Assembly: GCA_050084515.1 (NCBI GenBank)
Contig: CM114272.1
Coordinates: forward strand, 24,924,001 to 24,988,000
Origin: Blasia pusilla
Taxonomy: Eukaryota > Marchantiophyta > Marchantiopsida > Blasiales
Direction: 5' to 3'
Length of the DNA: 64,000 bases
Positions 37,501-49,051 of this stretch are shown here, piece by piece. The position numbers were made by a program, and so were the translations under genes. The notes below the pieces were generated by a model that ran no database searches, had not been told where the DNA came from, and saw nothing but the letters and a program-made list of their open reading frames with translations. The number at the start of each line of letters is the position of its first letter. Position 1 is the first letter of the stretch.

Positions 37501-39224
37501 GCATTCCCGCGCAACATGCGACTCCCTGATCCGTTTACACCCAATCTGAAGGTACCAAGCTTCATGGGGATCTCACAGTCCACTTGGTTTGCAATTTACA
37601 ATTTGAGGAGTCAATGTATACATTAGCAATTATATCATGATTCTGGATCTGCTGTCAGTCACCTCACCTCTTGATGATTACAGGTTGACCTACTTCCGGA
37701 GATTAGCCAAGCACCTCGGATACTCTCAGACGTGGAGGCTGTTTTAAAGAACAAGCAGATCAAGGCTGAAATTGATGACTTTTTGAAGGTCTCTTTTTAT
37801 CTCTTTTAGCTTCTTAGTTTGTGGTGTTTAGTTTCAGCATTTTGTCGGATTGTATGCAAGCTACCTGCTGAATCCTTACAATCGGACTGGAATTGCTATC
37901 CAAATTATCTCTTGCTGTATAGTGTATGAAACTTCAATGCTTTTTCTGGTGCTAAAGAGTATTTCTAGTCATCACAGTTCTTGGAAGAATACAGAGTTAC
38001 TTGTGCAGAGGACTGACTTCTTCTGTTCTCTAAATACTTGCCAGACTCGCCAACCTCATGCACTGCTGTCAGTGGATTTGAAGCAAAGGTTGATGCTTTC
38101 TCAGCATGAGGCGGTACCATGTGGGACACGATATAATGTACCACTCATCAATGCTCTGGTTTTGTATGTCGGTATGCAGGTATGGGTCAATATCCCTGTG
38201 TATGGCTGTAATGCCTGTGCCTAAAGAGGTGTTTGGGCATGTGATATTTAAAAAATGTGAACTGTCCAATTCAGTGGCAAGATGTTGTGTCACTTTGTCT
38301 TTTGGTCTGATGGTTAAAGGGGGGTTTTCTTCAAGGCCCTTAAGATTCACAAATTGCTTCAGTGATTCATCTACGAGTGGCCTTCAACTGGCAGGCAATT
38401 CAACAACTCCAAAGTAAAACAACACCTCAGCAATTGGCAGTGCCCACAGCTCCTATAACCCACAGTGCTCCAATGGATATTTTCCAAGTGCTGATTGTAG
38501 AGCTGGACACCGAAGGTCGCTATTTGTTCCTCAACGCAGTTGCAAACCAGCTCCGATACCCAAACAACCACACTCATTATTTCTCCTGTGTTCTGCTGTA
38601 CCTATTTGCGGAAGCAAATCAGGTAGGAAATCTCCTGCTTGAGAATGATACTCACTGCAAATATGCTGTGGACTTTTTTTATCAAGTTGTGCATGCTGGT
38701 TCCTATCTGCATGATATGGCAGTGTTGTACTGTAGGATATTTGCTTTCTTTTGTTCTGTGTCATTTTGTGCTTGTAACTGGATGAAATAATCTGTGACAG
38801 GAAATCATTCAAGAGCAAATAACAAGGGTTCTGCTGGAGCGGCTCATTGTTAATCGTCCTCATCCATGGGGATTGTTGATAACTTTCATTGAGCTCATAA
38901 AGGTGACAAGATTTACCACTACTCAACAATACTCACTGCCGTAGAGTATCTGAATTTTGAGGGTATTTGAGCAATGGAATCTGAACTTTGCCTACCATCA
39001 TAAGCAGTAGGGCTGGAATAGTTGGTGAAACTAATGAGGGATGCTGGTGCTCTGGTCAAATGCAGAATCCGCGGTACAATTTCTGGAGCCATGGTTTCAC
39101 AAGATGTGCACCTGAAATTGAAAAGTTGTTTGAATCAGTTGCTCGCTCATGCATGGGTCCCCCACTGAAGCCCTCTGAGGAGGATCTCTCCTCAGGCCTA
39201 CCTGCAGAAGGTATCAAGGTTTGA
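19506..39224 (+). CDS. CNOT1: CCR4-NOT transcription complex subunit 1 (NOT1)
   Basis: NOT1 is the scaffold of the CCR4-NOT deadenylase, which shortens poly(A) tails and represses mRNAs in the cytoplasm. Splicing 51 exons gives about 2,515 aa, close to other plant NOT1 proteins. Domains in order: N-terminal HEAT-like region (residues about 1-620), HEAT domain equivalent to the animal tristetraprolin-binding region (about 650-830), Gln/Ser-rich linker (about 908-1014, exons 15-16), MIF4G domain that docks CAF1 (about 1025-1239, with [13 protein letters not shown] and [18 protein letters not shown]), DUF3819/CAF40-binding domain (about 1352-1540, with VPVAMERAI and TNDNLDLGC), and the C-terminal NOT-module superfamily domain (about 1978-2500, with [22 protein letters not shown] and [14 protein letters not shown]). 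The start is the first ATG of the conserved N-terminus (19506). All exon junctions are in phase and no disabling change is seen. The gene appears intact and functional. Confidence 0.96.
19506..39224 (+). other. CNOT1: CNOT1 coding-exon table
   Basis: Coding exons, all with GT-AG borders: 19506-19604; 20289-20592; 20746-20974; 21087-21423; 21573-21686; 21980-22108; 22200-22391; 22499-22693; 23082-23219; 23351-23482; 23858-24111; 24231-24334; 24816-24910; 25027-25425; 25707-25922; 26164-26266; 26874-26971; 27096-27241; 27482-27590; 27842-27988; 28208-28255; 28395-28523; 28662-28853; 29087-29230; 29487-29578; 29686-29791; 30036-30131; 30545-30694; 31043-31225; 31614-31870; 32153-32294; 32608-32736; 33116-33184; 33389-33466; 33711-33827; 33966-34092; 34213-34316; 34635-34769; 35018-35110; 35532-35678; 35897-36034; 36233-36280; 36430-36576; 36732-36793; 37007-37160; 37360-37551; 37684-37788; 38045-38179; 38395-38622; 38801-38902; 39066-39224. 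The exon 14 donor is ambiguous: 25425 or 25437 (GTACAG or GTCAGT), both in phase, differing by four residues. Sum 7,548 nt including the stop. Confidence 0.88.
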
Positions 39225-40500
39225 GCAAGTGTAACAAACACTATAGACATTTGTACTCATATGGTTGAATTTTGCAGATTTCTTGCTTCTCCACAGAGGG
39301 AATTCAAGATTGGGGTCGATCAGTGTCAATTCCAATGGCCTGACCCCTGAGTCATGTATATTGAAGATTGGATCTGTTAGCGAGACATTAGGCTGAGATT
39401 TGCCACCCTTTTGTGCTACGAGAGAATGTCACCTTAGGAGGTGCAAGCCCACTTGCAACAAGGACAAGGTGTTTAGTCTTGAGCCAATTTTCTTTGTACT
39501 TCCAACCTGTTGGGACTGTGTCAACGACCTTGCCTCGGGTGTGAACTGTCCTAGCTTAGGGCGGCTCATTTTTCACAATAGTGCAGTTCTTGATGTAGGC
39601 AAATGTGGGATGGATACTTGTGGGGTGGTAGCACGAAATTGTATAGGTTTGAGATGTCTATATTGAAACTGAGAGTTTGTTCATATTAATTCAATAGATT
39701 AATGCCATGGCAGTTTTGGAAAGTTGATAATTTTTTCTGCTGTTGAATACTGTGGAAGGGTATTTTCCCTAAAATGTCTCTCTTGTAGTAGGAGAATACT
39801 CCCAAAAATCTCCTGATGTCTTGTAACACCATGGACTTCTACTAAAATGAGGTGATGTCCTTTATGGTTACGTTGCATGGGAAGTGTTGATTGGGAAGTG
39901 TTGATTGATGGTCGAATTTGGAATAATGCAACGGTCGTGATGGGAGATAATGCTTGAGCCACAATGATTATCTTGGAAGCAAAGTCTTCGGTTCAAAAAA
40001 TTTCTGTTTCACTGTAGGATTTGTCGTTTCTGCCGTTTGAGCTGGGATATTATATCCCACCAGAGGAAAGAACTTGCGAAGTGTTGAGTCTCAGTTTGTG
40101 TGGCAAATCCTCCCGGGAATGACGTCCCACTTTTTTCCGCCAAGTGAAAATGCCTTATTGTCATTGGTTCTCTGTAGCAACCCAGAAGCATGACGAGTAG
40201 TAGTAGCAGGTTAAAGTCGGACCTCTGTATGATTTTGTATTGGTCGGCACAAAATTGTCCTGGAATAGTAGTTATTGGATTGTTTCTATTCCATGAATCT
40301 GACAGTGATATATTGTGAAGAGAATGACCTTTTTATTCATTTCTATTCCATGATTGCAACAGTGGTATACTGTGAAGAGAAAGTTCTCATGGTGGAAAAC
40401 TGCAGCAACAAGCGCCCTAGTAGATCTATATTATTAAAAGGTGACGATATTTGAGAACCCCCGCCTCCCGGAACAATGTGCAGGCGTTTTGAAACCTTCC
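39225..40500. other. CNOT1 3' UTR and downstream intergenic DNA
   Basis: No gene is recognised. The 3' UTR of CNOT1 should lie in the first few hundred bases, but no canonical AATAAA is obvious, so the transcript end is not assigned. Two similar lines with TCTATTCCATGA and GTGAAGAGAA (about 40285-40325 and 40343-40382) form a weak direct repeat. Confidence 0.5.
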
Positions 40501-40520
40501 CTCTACAGCTCGTGTGTAAA

Positions 40521-40670
40521 GGATTTTTCAGTGGCGATATCGGGAGATTTCAGTAGTGGCAGGGAAGGGACACATGTCTTGACGGATTTTTCAGTGGTGA
40601 TATAGGGAGATCTCAGCACATGGTAGGGAAGGGACACATGTTTTAACCAATTTTTCAGTGGTGATTCATG
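40521..40670. repeat. Tandem repeat of about 63 bp, 2.3 copies
   Basis: Units at 40521-40583 and 40584-40647, plus a partial third to 40670. Each starts with GGATTTTTCAGTGG(C/T)GATAT and contains GGGAAGGGACACATG. The array abuts the left arm of the large inverted repeat. Confidence 0.92.
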
Positions 40671-40699
40671 TCGCGACTCAGGTATTGCCACTCTGAAAT

Positions 40700-41625
40700 T
40701 CTCGGTGACGCCAAGAATTTCCTTGCTGTTTTTCCCAAGCTGCAAACCTCCAATCACCAAGCAACAATACAAGCAAAACTACAAGCTGCAACACTTGATC
40801 ACTCAAAATCCCGACACGCCACCAAACCTCTCGGAGTTTGTCTCTGGCTATACCCAATCACACTCTCTGATTTCTGATCACAAGGGCTCAGTTCTCCACA
40901 TTAGCAGCAATCCAGGGAAGCTCGTTCGATCCTACCCGACCTGACCATGCGTTTCACTCCACCTCCCGAGACTCCGCCTCAAGCCTTCAGGTCACACGAT
41001 CCTTGGATTTCACATCACCCCTTCGTCTTTGCGCATCAACCTTGATTGCTACAAATCCAATCTCATTGCCCGCAACTCCGCAATTGAAGCGTATGCTTCG
41101 CAGCTTTCCAACGTATTCCGAGAACTCCAAAAACAGCCCTTGTTTCGACCCCCTTCTTGCAGTTATAGTGAACTCGACTCCTCTGGGGTTCCGAGACTGC
41201 CGCGGCGGTTCGGCTCCTTCACGCCCCGCGACTAGGACGTACTCCCGTACCCGAACTCGCGCCCGATTCGGAGTATGTTTGCTACTCATGGCGGTCCACC
41301 TGCCCTTGGCTGCTCTTCCTTTGCCTTCTCAGTTCTAGCTACCATTACACACTTCGCGGTGCCGATACATTGGGCGGCGGTTTTGGCGGCCGTCCGAGTT
41401 AGCCCCGCGGCAACCCTGTTTATCCCGCCGCTGATTCTCAACTAGTACGGATGCAACCTAGACCTTGTAAAACTGCAACCTAGACCTTGGCCCATGGCTG
41501 ACTCTGAGTGGCGTCTTTCCTGGTGATCTCGTCATAGCCCGATTCAAGTAATCAACGGTGATCGGCGATACCTGGTGGCAGCGTGCTTGGGTTCGCGGGT
41601 TCAGAATATATTCCGCGACACCCTC
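40700..41625 (+). repeat. Large inverted repeat, left arm (LTR-like)
   Basis: About 0.93 kb that reappears as the reverse complement at 47252-48312. Shared landmarks include CCCAAGCTGCAAACC (40735; complement near 48280), CACCAAACCTCTCGGAG (40819; complement near 48190), the GC-rich CGCGGCGGTTCGGCTCC block (41200; complement near 47635) and the end AATATATTCCGCGACA (41606; complement near 47255). Similarity is high but with many point differences and some indels. It is probably a retrotransposon LTR or leader copy. Confidence 0.88.
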
Positions 41626-41849
41626 CCCAACAAGTAAAAGATCTCAAGGTCGAGATCTAAAGATCCGCCATTGCACCACCTGCAGTCACCACGTCGTTTG
41701 GGAGCGAGTTCGCGACTATGATGGGGGGCGTCCCATAACCTGCCCGCCATCAGGGAGCAACTCCGTCCTCCTTGTTGCGCTGAAAAGCGCTGGTCAGTAA
41801 GGCCTTGGCCTTCACCGCCAAGCTTTGGCTTCAAGTGGGAATCAGGTCA

Positions 41850-41945
41850 CCAGTACTGGTTACCTTCTTGATCTTGGGGATCATCGGGACTGGTTACCTT
41901 CATGATCCTAGGATCATCGGGACTGGCTACCTTCCTGATCCGTGG
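41850..41945. repeat. Three-copy tandem repeat of about 32 bp
   Basis: Units at 41850-41880, 41881-41913 and 41914-41945 share GGGACTGG(T/C)TACCTTC(A/C)TGATC. They lie between the left inverted-repeat arm and the 3' end of the chromovirus pol region. Confidence 0.92.
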
Positions 41946-42313
41946 TGCTCCTTTGATCAGGACTCTTGGTCATCCGAGGCTGGTTACTCGCGACGACGGC
42001 GCTTGTCGCCTTCTAGCGTCAGGGTCGAATCGTCATTCGAACCAACCTTCACCCATCTAGGACATGGCTGCCGAGGCAATTCTTCCGGGTCCCTTATTTT
42101 CGAGACATAGGCGCGTGATCAATGGGCGTCAGGCTGGCTTGTAAACAGGTGTGTCTACAGCTATGTGAGGTCAAGTTGATCAAGCCGCCCCATTGCACTG
42201 GTCATCAACACCCTGATTTCCCGCACCACCCGCCTCCACCAACCACCGTCCGAACCTCGTTAGCGTTCAACGTTGGTCTGCCGCTCTCTTGGACTCAATC
42301 TCTTCTGGTCCGC

Positions 42314-43845
42314 TTACGCTTGGTTTTCCAACCAGCGTTTGAGTGGAATACTCATTTGATGCCAAGGAAGCACCTTCAGAGGTTCCCAAGTAGCCTCCGC
42401 CCCCACGGGGGCGGCCCATCGGCATAGAAACTCTCGCTGAAACTGACCTTCATGATCCACAACCACGTGCTCCTTGAGTATCTCCTCCACTTGCATACCC
42501 TGCAATTCTAGTAATGCCTCCAAAACATGGGGCCACTTTTGTTCTCGAGCGGAGAACCGGTCAAAATCATCCACAAACTCTTTTAACAAGGAAACATGGA
42601 AGACTGGATGATAACTTTTAATAGTGGCAGGCAATTGCAATTCATACGCCACTCTGGCGACTGGCCTCAACACAGTGTAAGGTCCTGCCCAGCGGGGTGC
42701 CAACTTCCGCACATGGGCCACGAGGAAATGAAAATTCTTTGTTTTCAACCAAACCTTGTCACCGACTTGATACTCAACGTCTCTTCTATGCTACTTGGCT
42801 TGTTTGGCGTACCGCCTCTGAGCACGCGCCATGTTAGCTTTGGCGAGATTCAACACAAATCCATTCACATTCAAAAACTCATCAACTTCGGGCTTGGCTG
42901 GCGCCCTAGGTCGCTCTCCTCGTTCCACATGGACAGAGCTAAGGACGTTAGCGGCGTATGGCGGCCTCGATAGACCACCTCAAATGGAGCTAATCCTGTG
43001 GCGAAGTGGCGGCTGGAGTTATAGGCAAATTCCAGCAAAGTTAGATAGTTCACCCAATCTGTTTGATCGCCAACAATATAGTTGCGCAAGCCTTGTTCCA
43101 GAACTTGGTTCACGCGTTCAGTTTGGCCATCCGTCTACGGATGGTAGGCGGTGCTAAACTTAAGATTAGTTCCTAGGCCCGTGAACAGTTACGTCCAAAA
43201 TTCAGAGGTGAACCTCGCATCTCGGTCAGTCACAATGTCTTTTGGGAGCCCATGCAATCGAAACACATGCATCAGGAATAACTCAGCGGTACCCGCGGTT
43301 GTTATGGTTTCCTGGCAAGGTACAACGTGAGCTTGCTTGCTGAACCGATGGCACACTACCCAAATGGTGTCACAACCATCAATCATGGGGAGTCCAACCA
43401 CGAAATCCATGCTCAATGACTCCCAAATGCCTTCGGGAATGGGCAGCGGGTGAAGTAATCCCGCTGGTTTTCTATAATCTGCTCGATGTTGTTGACATGC
43501 AACACATGAAGATACAAAATCGCTCACGTCTGTACTCAGCGTGGGCCACCAAAATTTCCTTCTAACGCGTTCAAGCATCCGCTCTCTACCTCCATGGGCG
43601 GCAAGCTCACAATCATGACATTCTACCAAAATCTGTGTTCTAAGCTCGCCGGCCGGCACATATATCCGGTCTTGTTTAAACAGCCAAAGCCTATTGCGAC
43701 ACTCTAACTTTTTGGCCTTGCTGTTCTCGGGTGCCATTAGCCGCCACTCAATGGCTTGCTGATCTCCCTCGGTCGCGTTGCGTATCCGATGGATTAGATC
43801 ATGTTCCACAGGCCGAGACACCAGCAGGTTAACTTTGCGGCTCAA
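42314..43845 (-). pseudogene. Chromovirus integrase with chromodomain
   Basis: The segment at 43845-43189 has the HHCC zinc-binding region (ECHDCELAAHGG, then SSCVACQQHR) and catalytic core (SMDFVVGLPMI, VTDRDARFTSEFW). After a stop in the YHP.TDGQTERVNQ motif (near 43135), which holds the catalytic Glu, 43113-42871 continues the core. The segment at 42748-42314 has the GPY-type region (RWAGPYTVLRPV) and a chromodomain (VEEILKEHVVVDHEG, then FLCRWAAPVGAEATWEPL). Confidence 0.88.
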
Positions 43846-44022
43846 GGTGTCGGCGGGAACATGTTCCTTGCCTTTCTTGTAGGGCCATATTACATGAAAC
43901 CGTGAGAGGTCTAGCTGCCAACGAACCTGTTTCGGAGAGAGTCGCGGCTAGGTTTGGAAGTAAGTGTTGGCAATGTTATCAGTAACAATGGTGACTTGGC
44001 TCGGCAATAAGTAATGCTGCCA

Positions 44023-45392
44023 TCACTTCAAGCAATAGATAACTGCATACATCTCCTTCTCATGGGCGGCCCAACAAACTTCCACTTTGCTGAGTTTGTG
44101 TGATTCATAGGCAACGGGACGACCATTTTGCATAAACACTCCACCAATCGCCAGGTTTGACATGTCCGTGTGAATCTCGAAAGGTTCACCTAACTTGGGC
44201 AGGGCCAACACATGTTTGGTGCTAAGGACCTGTTTCAATTGGAGAAACGCCCGGTCCTGTTCAGGCGTCCAGCGGAACGCCGCATTCTTCTTGGTGAGTT
44301 GATGGAGTGGGCCCACTATTCCAGAAAACATGTTCACATGTTTACGAAAATAAGTTGCTAAACCTAGAAACGACCGCAACTCAGGCACGTTTTGGGGTTG
44401 GGGCCACTCAATCAGCGTTCGAATCTTAGCGTGATTCGGGTGAACGTCGTCCTCATCTATGAGACACTCTAAAAATACTACATTCTGCTGTCTGAAAGTG
44501 CACTTGGTCTTCTTGACATACGGTTTCTCCTTTCGAAGTCTTCTCATAACCTCTCGGACATCCAAGAGGTGTTGCACCCAGGTTGGGGAGAACACTATGA
44601 TATCGTCCAAGTAGACAATCACGCATACATCCAAAAAATCCCTAAACACGGTGTTCATGAGCGTGCAAAACGTGGCGGGGGCGTTGGTTAAGCCGAAGGG
44701 TAACAACACATACTCGTAAAGACCATACCGAGTTCTGATCGCCGTCTTGAACTCATCTCCTTCAGCGATCTGAATCTGATGGTAGCCCAATCTGAGATCA
44801 AGTTTTGTGAAGAACCTCCCTGTGGCAAGCCTATCCATAGTCTATCCATCACCGGGAGTGGATAGCGGTTCTTGACAGTCACCTTGTTGAGAGCGCAATA
44901 ATCGCCACACATCCGAAGCGTCCCATCCTTCTTCGCCACAAACAGAATTGGGATAGCGTATGGCGACACATTGGGTCGAATGTGACTCTTGTTCAAGAGA
45001 TCATTCAGCTGGGCTTTAAGTTCTTCCATCTCGGTGCACATCATGGGGCGACCTCACCCCATGCTAGGGATATCCACGCCCGGCTGAATCTCGATCTTGT
45101 GATCAAGCATGCGCCTAGGCGGAAATTCAGGCAGGAGTTCTTTGGGCATTAAATCAGCGTATCGCTCTAGCAAGGCCTGCATATCCGGATGAAGCGGGGC
45201 GTCTACCGGTTTTAAGTGAGGGCGTTCAGATTCTATAGGGGCTTGTGACAGCAAAACCCTCCAAGCCTCATCGGCAGTTTTTAGGAGTTTGTCAAACTGA
45301 CGCGCGGAGCAAACCTGGTGGGTTACTCGCGCTTCACTGAATTGCAGCGCCATGGCTTCGGGATCCTCTACGGTTTTAGGCGCCCTCAGCAA
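44023..45392 (-). pseudogene. Chromovirus reverse transcriptase-RNase H
   Basis: The RT starts in the 45392-45054 and 45044-44688 frames ([37 protein letters not shown]). After a frameshift near 44830 it continues in 44838-44023 with [26 protein letters not shown] and the catalytic YLDD box (VIVYLDDIIVFS). RNase H follows with FRWTPEQDRAFLQLK and FEIHTDMSNLAIGGV. The catalytic motifs are intact, but the ORF is broken at three places or more. Confidence 0.9.
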
Positions 45393-45494
45393 GGGAACTT
45401 GTTCCCATTGTCCAAATCTATGGTAAAGGGATAGAAATCCCTTGTGGACATTAACTATGGCTTTGAATTACCGCAACCAATTCCAAGAGAGAAT

Positions 45495-47011
45495 TCACAT
45501 GAATAATTCGGGTAAGTCCATTAGAAAGGATTCAGATCTGCGTGCGGTGTTTCCTATCAACAACAGAACCGACATACCTTTTCTATCCACTTGAGTGGAT
45601 CCTTGAGCTAATCGAACTAACAAGGGCTGAACTATCTTGGTTAAGGCAAGCCCAAGACTCTTACTCTCTGATCTATTCATCACATTCACATTAGCCCCCG
45701 TGTCCAACAAGAAATGCATAGCTTTCCCTTTAATGGACATGCGCACCCATGGCAAACATCTATTCACTGCTGTACCAAGTTCAGGCATACCTGATCCCAA
45801 TTCAGACACGCCTTCAATGGTTCTAGTGTCGCCGATGGCGTCTTGCTGATCCGGTTCACCCGCATGCTCTCCATCAGCCAAGAATAGAGTAGCGTTCAGG
45901 CATTCCTTCACAAAATGTCCCCCTTGGCCGCATCGAAAACAACGGCGCGCATTAGATACAGCAGGCGTCATCAAAGATCTGCTCGGCGCCGCTGCCAAAT
46001 TTGCCTGCATTCCAAATCTTGGTGTCTCAGATCTGGCCGGCGCACCCGTGTTTCGGGCTAGCGTCTGGGCGGCCCGGTTCAGAACTGACCCCACTGATGA
46101 ACCTCCAGATCTAGCTCGCGGCGGCAGGGCACCGGATCCCCGCGCTGTAGTGCTAAATTGCACGTTGGGTCGCGGCCGTCCGCGGCCTTGAATCTGGCGG
46201 CTCACTTTGCCACTTCTCCATCTTCTTGCCGGTTTGAACTCGCGTGCTCCTGGTCTAGTTGTTGCCTGACCAGCGTGCTCTCGCCGCGTGAATTCCACAT
46301 TCTCCAACTTGTTAAACACGGCTTCCAGCAGCAACTCATCTCCCCATTCTTCCACCTTCATGGCGTAGAAGTGTTGTAATCCTGCTTTTCTTCCACATTC
46401 GTCATTCCCGCTAGAGTCGCGAGGTGACCAAATTCAAATATGTAATCCCGAATACTACCAGTCTGACGCAAAGACTCCAGCGCCTTGCGTCTAAGCACAT
46501 ATTCCTTGGCGGGTACTAGCCGCGCTCTGATCAATTGCTTCAACTCCTCCCAGGTGCTAATGGGTGATTGCGCGGCGGCTTCACACTCGCGCTGCACTGC
46601 CATCAACCAGCGACAAGCCACTTCTCCTAAGCGGGAACATGCGTACGTGAACCACCCTGCATGAGAAAAACACTGTAGATACAACGACATAGCCAATTCC
46701 CAAGACTCAAATAAACTCAGGTCCCGCTCTCCATTGTAGACAAGAGGTTTCTCCGGCTTTGGCCACCGCAGTCTGCTTCTCTCACCTTGAACCTGTGCGC
46801 CCAAGCACTCTGCCGCCGTTACCGAATGGGGAGGAGAATTGGGCAGCTCCCTAGCTGCATGGCTAGCTGGTTCAGCACCTGCGACAAGTTCTTCACGCGG
46901 CCCTGCCGCCTCACTCACATTGTCGAACATGGCTTGGCGCAGCTGCTCAAGCTCATCCTCGCGTTCTTTGAGTCTGATTTCGAGGGCTTCCCTTTGAGCT
47001 TCCGTCTGCAC
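45495..47011 (-). pseudogene. Chromovirus gag-protease
   Basis: Two overlapping frames. The 47011-46358 frame starts with a coiled-coil-like segment (KLKEREDELEQLRQAM type) and gag core (LFESWELAMSLYLQCF, EELKQLIRARLVPAKEY). The frame at 46361-45495 continues gag after a frameshift near 46385. It has an Arg/Gly-rich stretch, one CCHC zinc knuckle (CFRCGQGGHFVKEC, about 45941-45900) and a retroviral-type protease motif (FLLDTGANVNVMNRS, near 45707) with the catalytic Asp intact. Confidence 0.88.
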
Positions 47012-47028
47012 TAGCAGCTGTTCAGGAG

Positions 47029-48535
47029 GTTCTTTGGTTCAGCCTAGTAGTGAGTCATGCAGAAGCGCCGTCGAAATCAGGATTGGCTGGCTGAGCTCTG
47101 AGTGTGCTTGGAATTTTGAGTGATCAAGTGTTGCAGCTTGTAGTTTTGCTTGTATTGTTGCTTGGTGATTGCAGGTTTGCAGCTTGGGAAAAACAGCAAA
47201 GAAATTCTCGGCGTCATGGTATCAAATAACGAGAATCAGTAGTGATTCATGTCGCGGAGTATATTCTCAACCCGCGAACCCAAGCACGCTGTCACCAGGT
47301 ATCGCCGATCACCGGGGTTTACTTGAATCGGGCTATGACGAGATCACCAAGAAAGATGCCACTGATAGTCAACCATGGGCCAAGGTCTAGGTTGCATCGG
47401 TACTAGTCGAGAATCAGCGGCGGGATAAACAAGGTTGCCACGGGGCTAACTGGGGTGGCCGCCAAAACCGCCGCCCAATGTATCGGCGCCGCAAAGTGTG
47501 TAATGGTAGCTAGAACTGGGAAGGCAGAGGAAGAGTAGCCAAGGGCAAGTGGACCCCCATGAGTACCAAACGTACTCAGAACCGGGCGCGAGTTCAGGTA
47601 CGGGAGTACGTCCTAGTCGTGGGGCGTGAAGGAGCCGAACCGCCGCGGCGGTCTCCGAACCCGAGAGGAGTCGAGTTCAGTATAACTGCAAGAAGGGGGT
47701 TGAAACAAGGGCCGTTGTCCGTGTTCTTGGATGCGTTGGAAAGCTGAGAAGCAGACGCTTCCATTGCAGGATTTTTGGCAGTGAGATCAGATTTGTAGCG
47801 ATCAGGGTTGAGGCGCAAAGATGAAGGGTTGCTGTGAAATCGAGGGATCATGCGACCTGAAGGCTTGAGGCGGAGTCTCGGGAGGTGGAGTGAAACGCGT
47901 GGTCAGGTCGAGTAGGATCGAGCGAGCTTGGTCAAGATTTCTGGACAGGTGTTTGAAGCTAGATGAGTTTGCTATCAGCCCAGGGTCGGTTGGATTAGAG
48001 TGTCCTGGACTTGGAGTGAGAGCGGGAGGTTCTTTGGTTCAGCCTAGTAGTGAGTCACGGAGTAGTGCAGTCGAAATCAGGATTGGCTGGCTGAGCTCTG
48101 AGTGTGCTTCCCTGGATTGCTCCTAATGTGGAGAACTTGTGATCAGAAATCAGAGAGTGTGATTGGGAATAGCTGGAGCCAAACTCCGAGAGGTTTGGTG
48201 GCGCGCCGGGATTTTGATTGATCAAGTGTTGCAGCTTGTAGTTTTGCTTGTATTGTTGCTTGGTGATTGTAGGTTTGCAGCTTGGGAAAAACAACAAGGA
48301 AATTCTCGGCATCATGGTATCAAAAAACGAGAATCAGTGGTGTTTCATGTAGCGGAGTGTGATTGGGTATAGCCGGAGCCAAACTCCGAGAGGTTTGGTG
48401 GCGCACCGGGATTTTGAGTGATCAAGTGTTGCAGCTTGTAGTTTTGCTTGTATTGTTGCTTGGTGATTGCAGGTTTGCAGCTTGGGAAAAACAACAAAGA
48501 AATTCTCGACGTCATGATATCAAATAACGATGATT
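47029..48535. repeat. Right flank: inverted-repeat arm plus direct leader repeats
   Basis: The segment 47252-48312 is the reverse complement of the left arm (40700-41625), with an extra 0.15-0.2 kb near 47925-48115. Overlying this are direct copies of a leader block containing TTGCAGCTTGTAGTTTTGC and GGTTTGCAGCTTGGGAAAAAC, at about 47130-47230, 48222-48330 and 48420-48535. A GGTTCTTTGGTTCAGCCTAG block occurs at both 47030 and 48030. The pattern suggests repeated insertion or template switching rather than one clean LTR. Confidence 0.82.
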
Positions 48536-49051
48536 TCTGCACATGGTATCAAATGACGAGGCTTTAGGTGTGAGGGAGGAGGCATTCAAATAATAATAAT
48601 TAACATGTTCTAATTTTTCTATTTCAACCATATTACTTGGATAGAAATAGTCCAAGGAGAAAATGTTTCTCCTTATGCAAGTAGCAGAAATTAAATTACT
48701 TGTGAGTTACGTCATTAACCCCTTCCCTTCACAAGTTTGTACACTATCAAAAGTTTTTCAAACATTTTTTATTCCCCCGGGCACCTTACTAGTCATACTT
48801 GGCGCAAAACCATTTAATACACATGTAATATATATTCTTCTGAAAACTTGACTTTCAAATTGAAGTAATTTTTTATATTACAATTTATTTGAAAACTTCA
48901 CTAGAGAAATTCACGCGATGTTGAAAGATCTGTCACACCTTTTGCAGACACATGTGGCAACCAGCTTCCCCTTCTACGGGACAGTAGGAAACAAATTGTG
49001 TGTATAACATGTAGTTTTTGAAGGTAAGCCGTGACAATGTCAACCATGCAA
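48536..49051. other. Intergenic stretch, 3' side of COG0354 gene
   Basis: No coding feature. The 3' UTR of the minus-strand gene should occupy the right part of this stretch; the left part is AT-rich and unremarkable. Confidence 0.5.

Larger units (their letters stand above)
42314..47011 (-). mobile_element. Degenerate Ty3/gypsy chromovirus, internal region
   Basis: Reading the minus strand gives the full Ty3/gypsy order: gag with zinc knuckle, aspartic protease, reverse transcriptase, RNase H, integrase and a C-terminal chromodomain. The chromodomain defines the chromovirus clade, whose integrases can direct insertion to marked chromatin. The element is interrupted by several frameshifts and stops, so it is not autonomous in this copy. 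Flanking repeats exist, but they are inverted with respect to each other rather than direct LTRs. Confidence 0.92.

Noticed and set aside
41003-41800. Open frames of 68-111 codons on both strands in the left inverted-repeat arm
   Set aside because: They lie in a repeated LTR-like block, mirror frames in the right arm and carry no protein motif; GC-rich composition explains the openness.
47215-48560. TGGTATCA after CA, resembling an initiator-tRNA primer-binding site (four occurrences)
   Set aside because: It lies on the plus strand, whereas gag-pol of the adjacent element is on the minus strand, so it cannot be its primer-binding site in the present arrangement.
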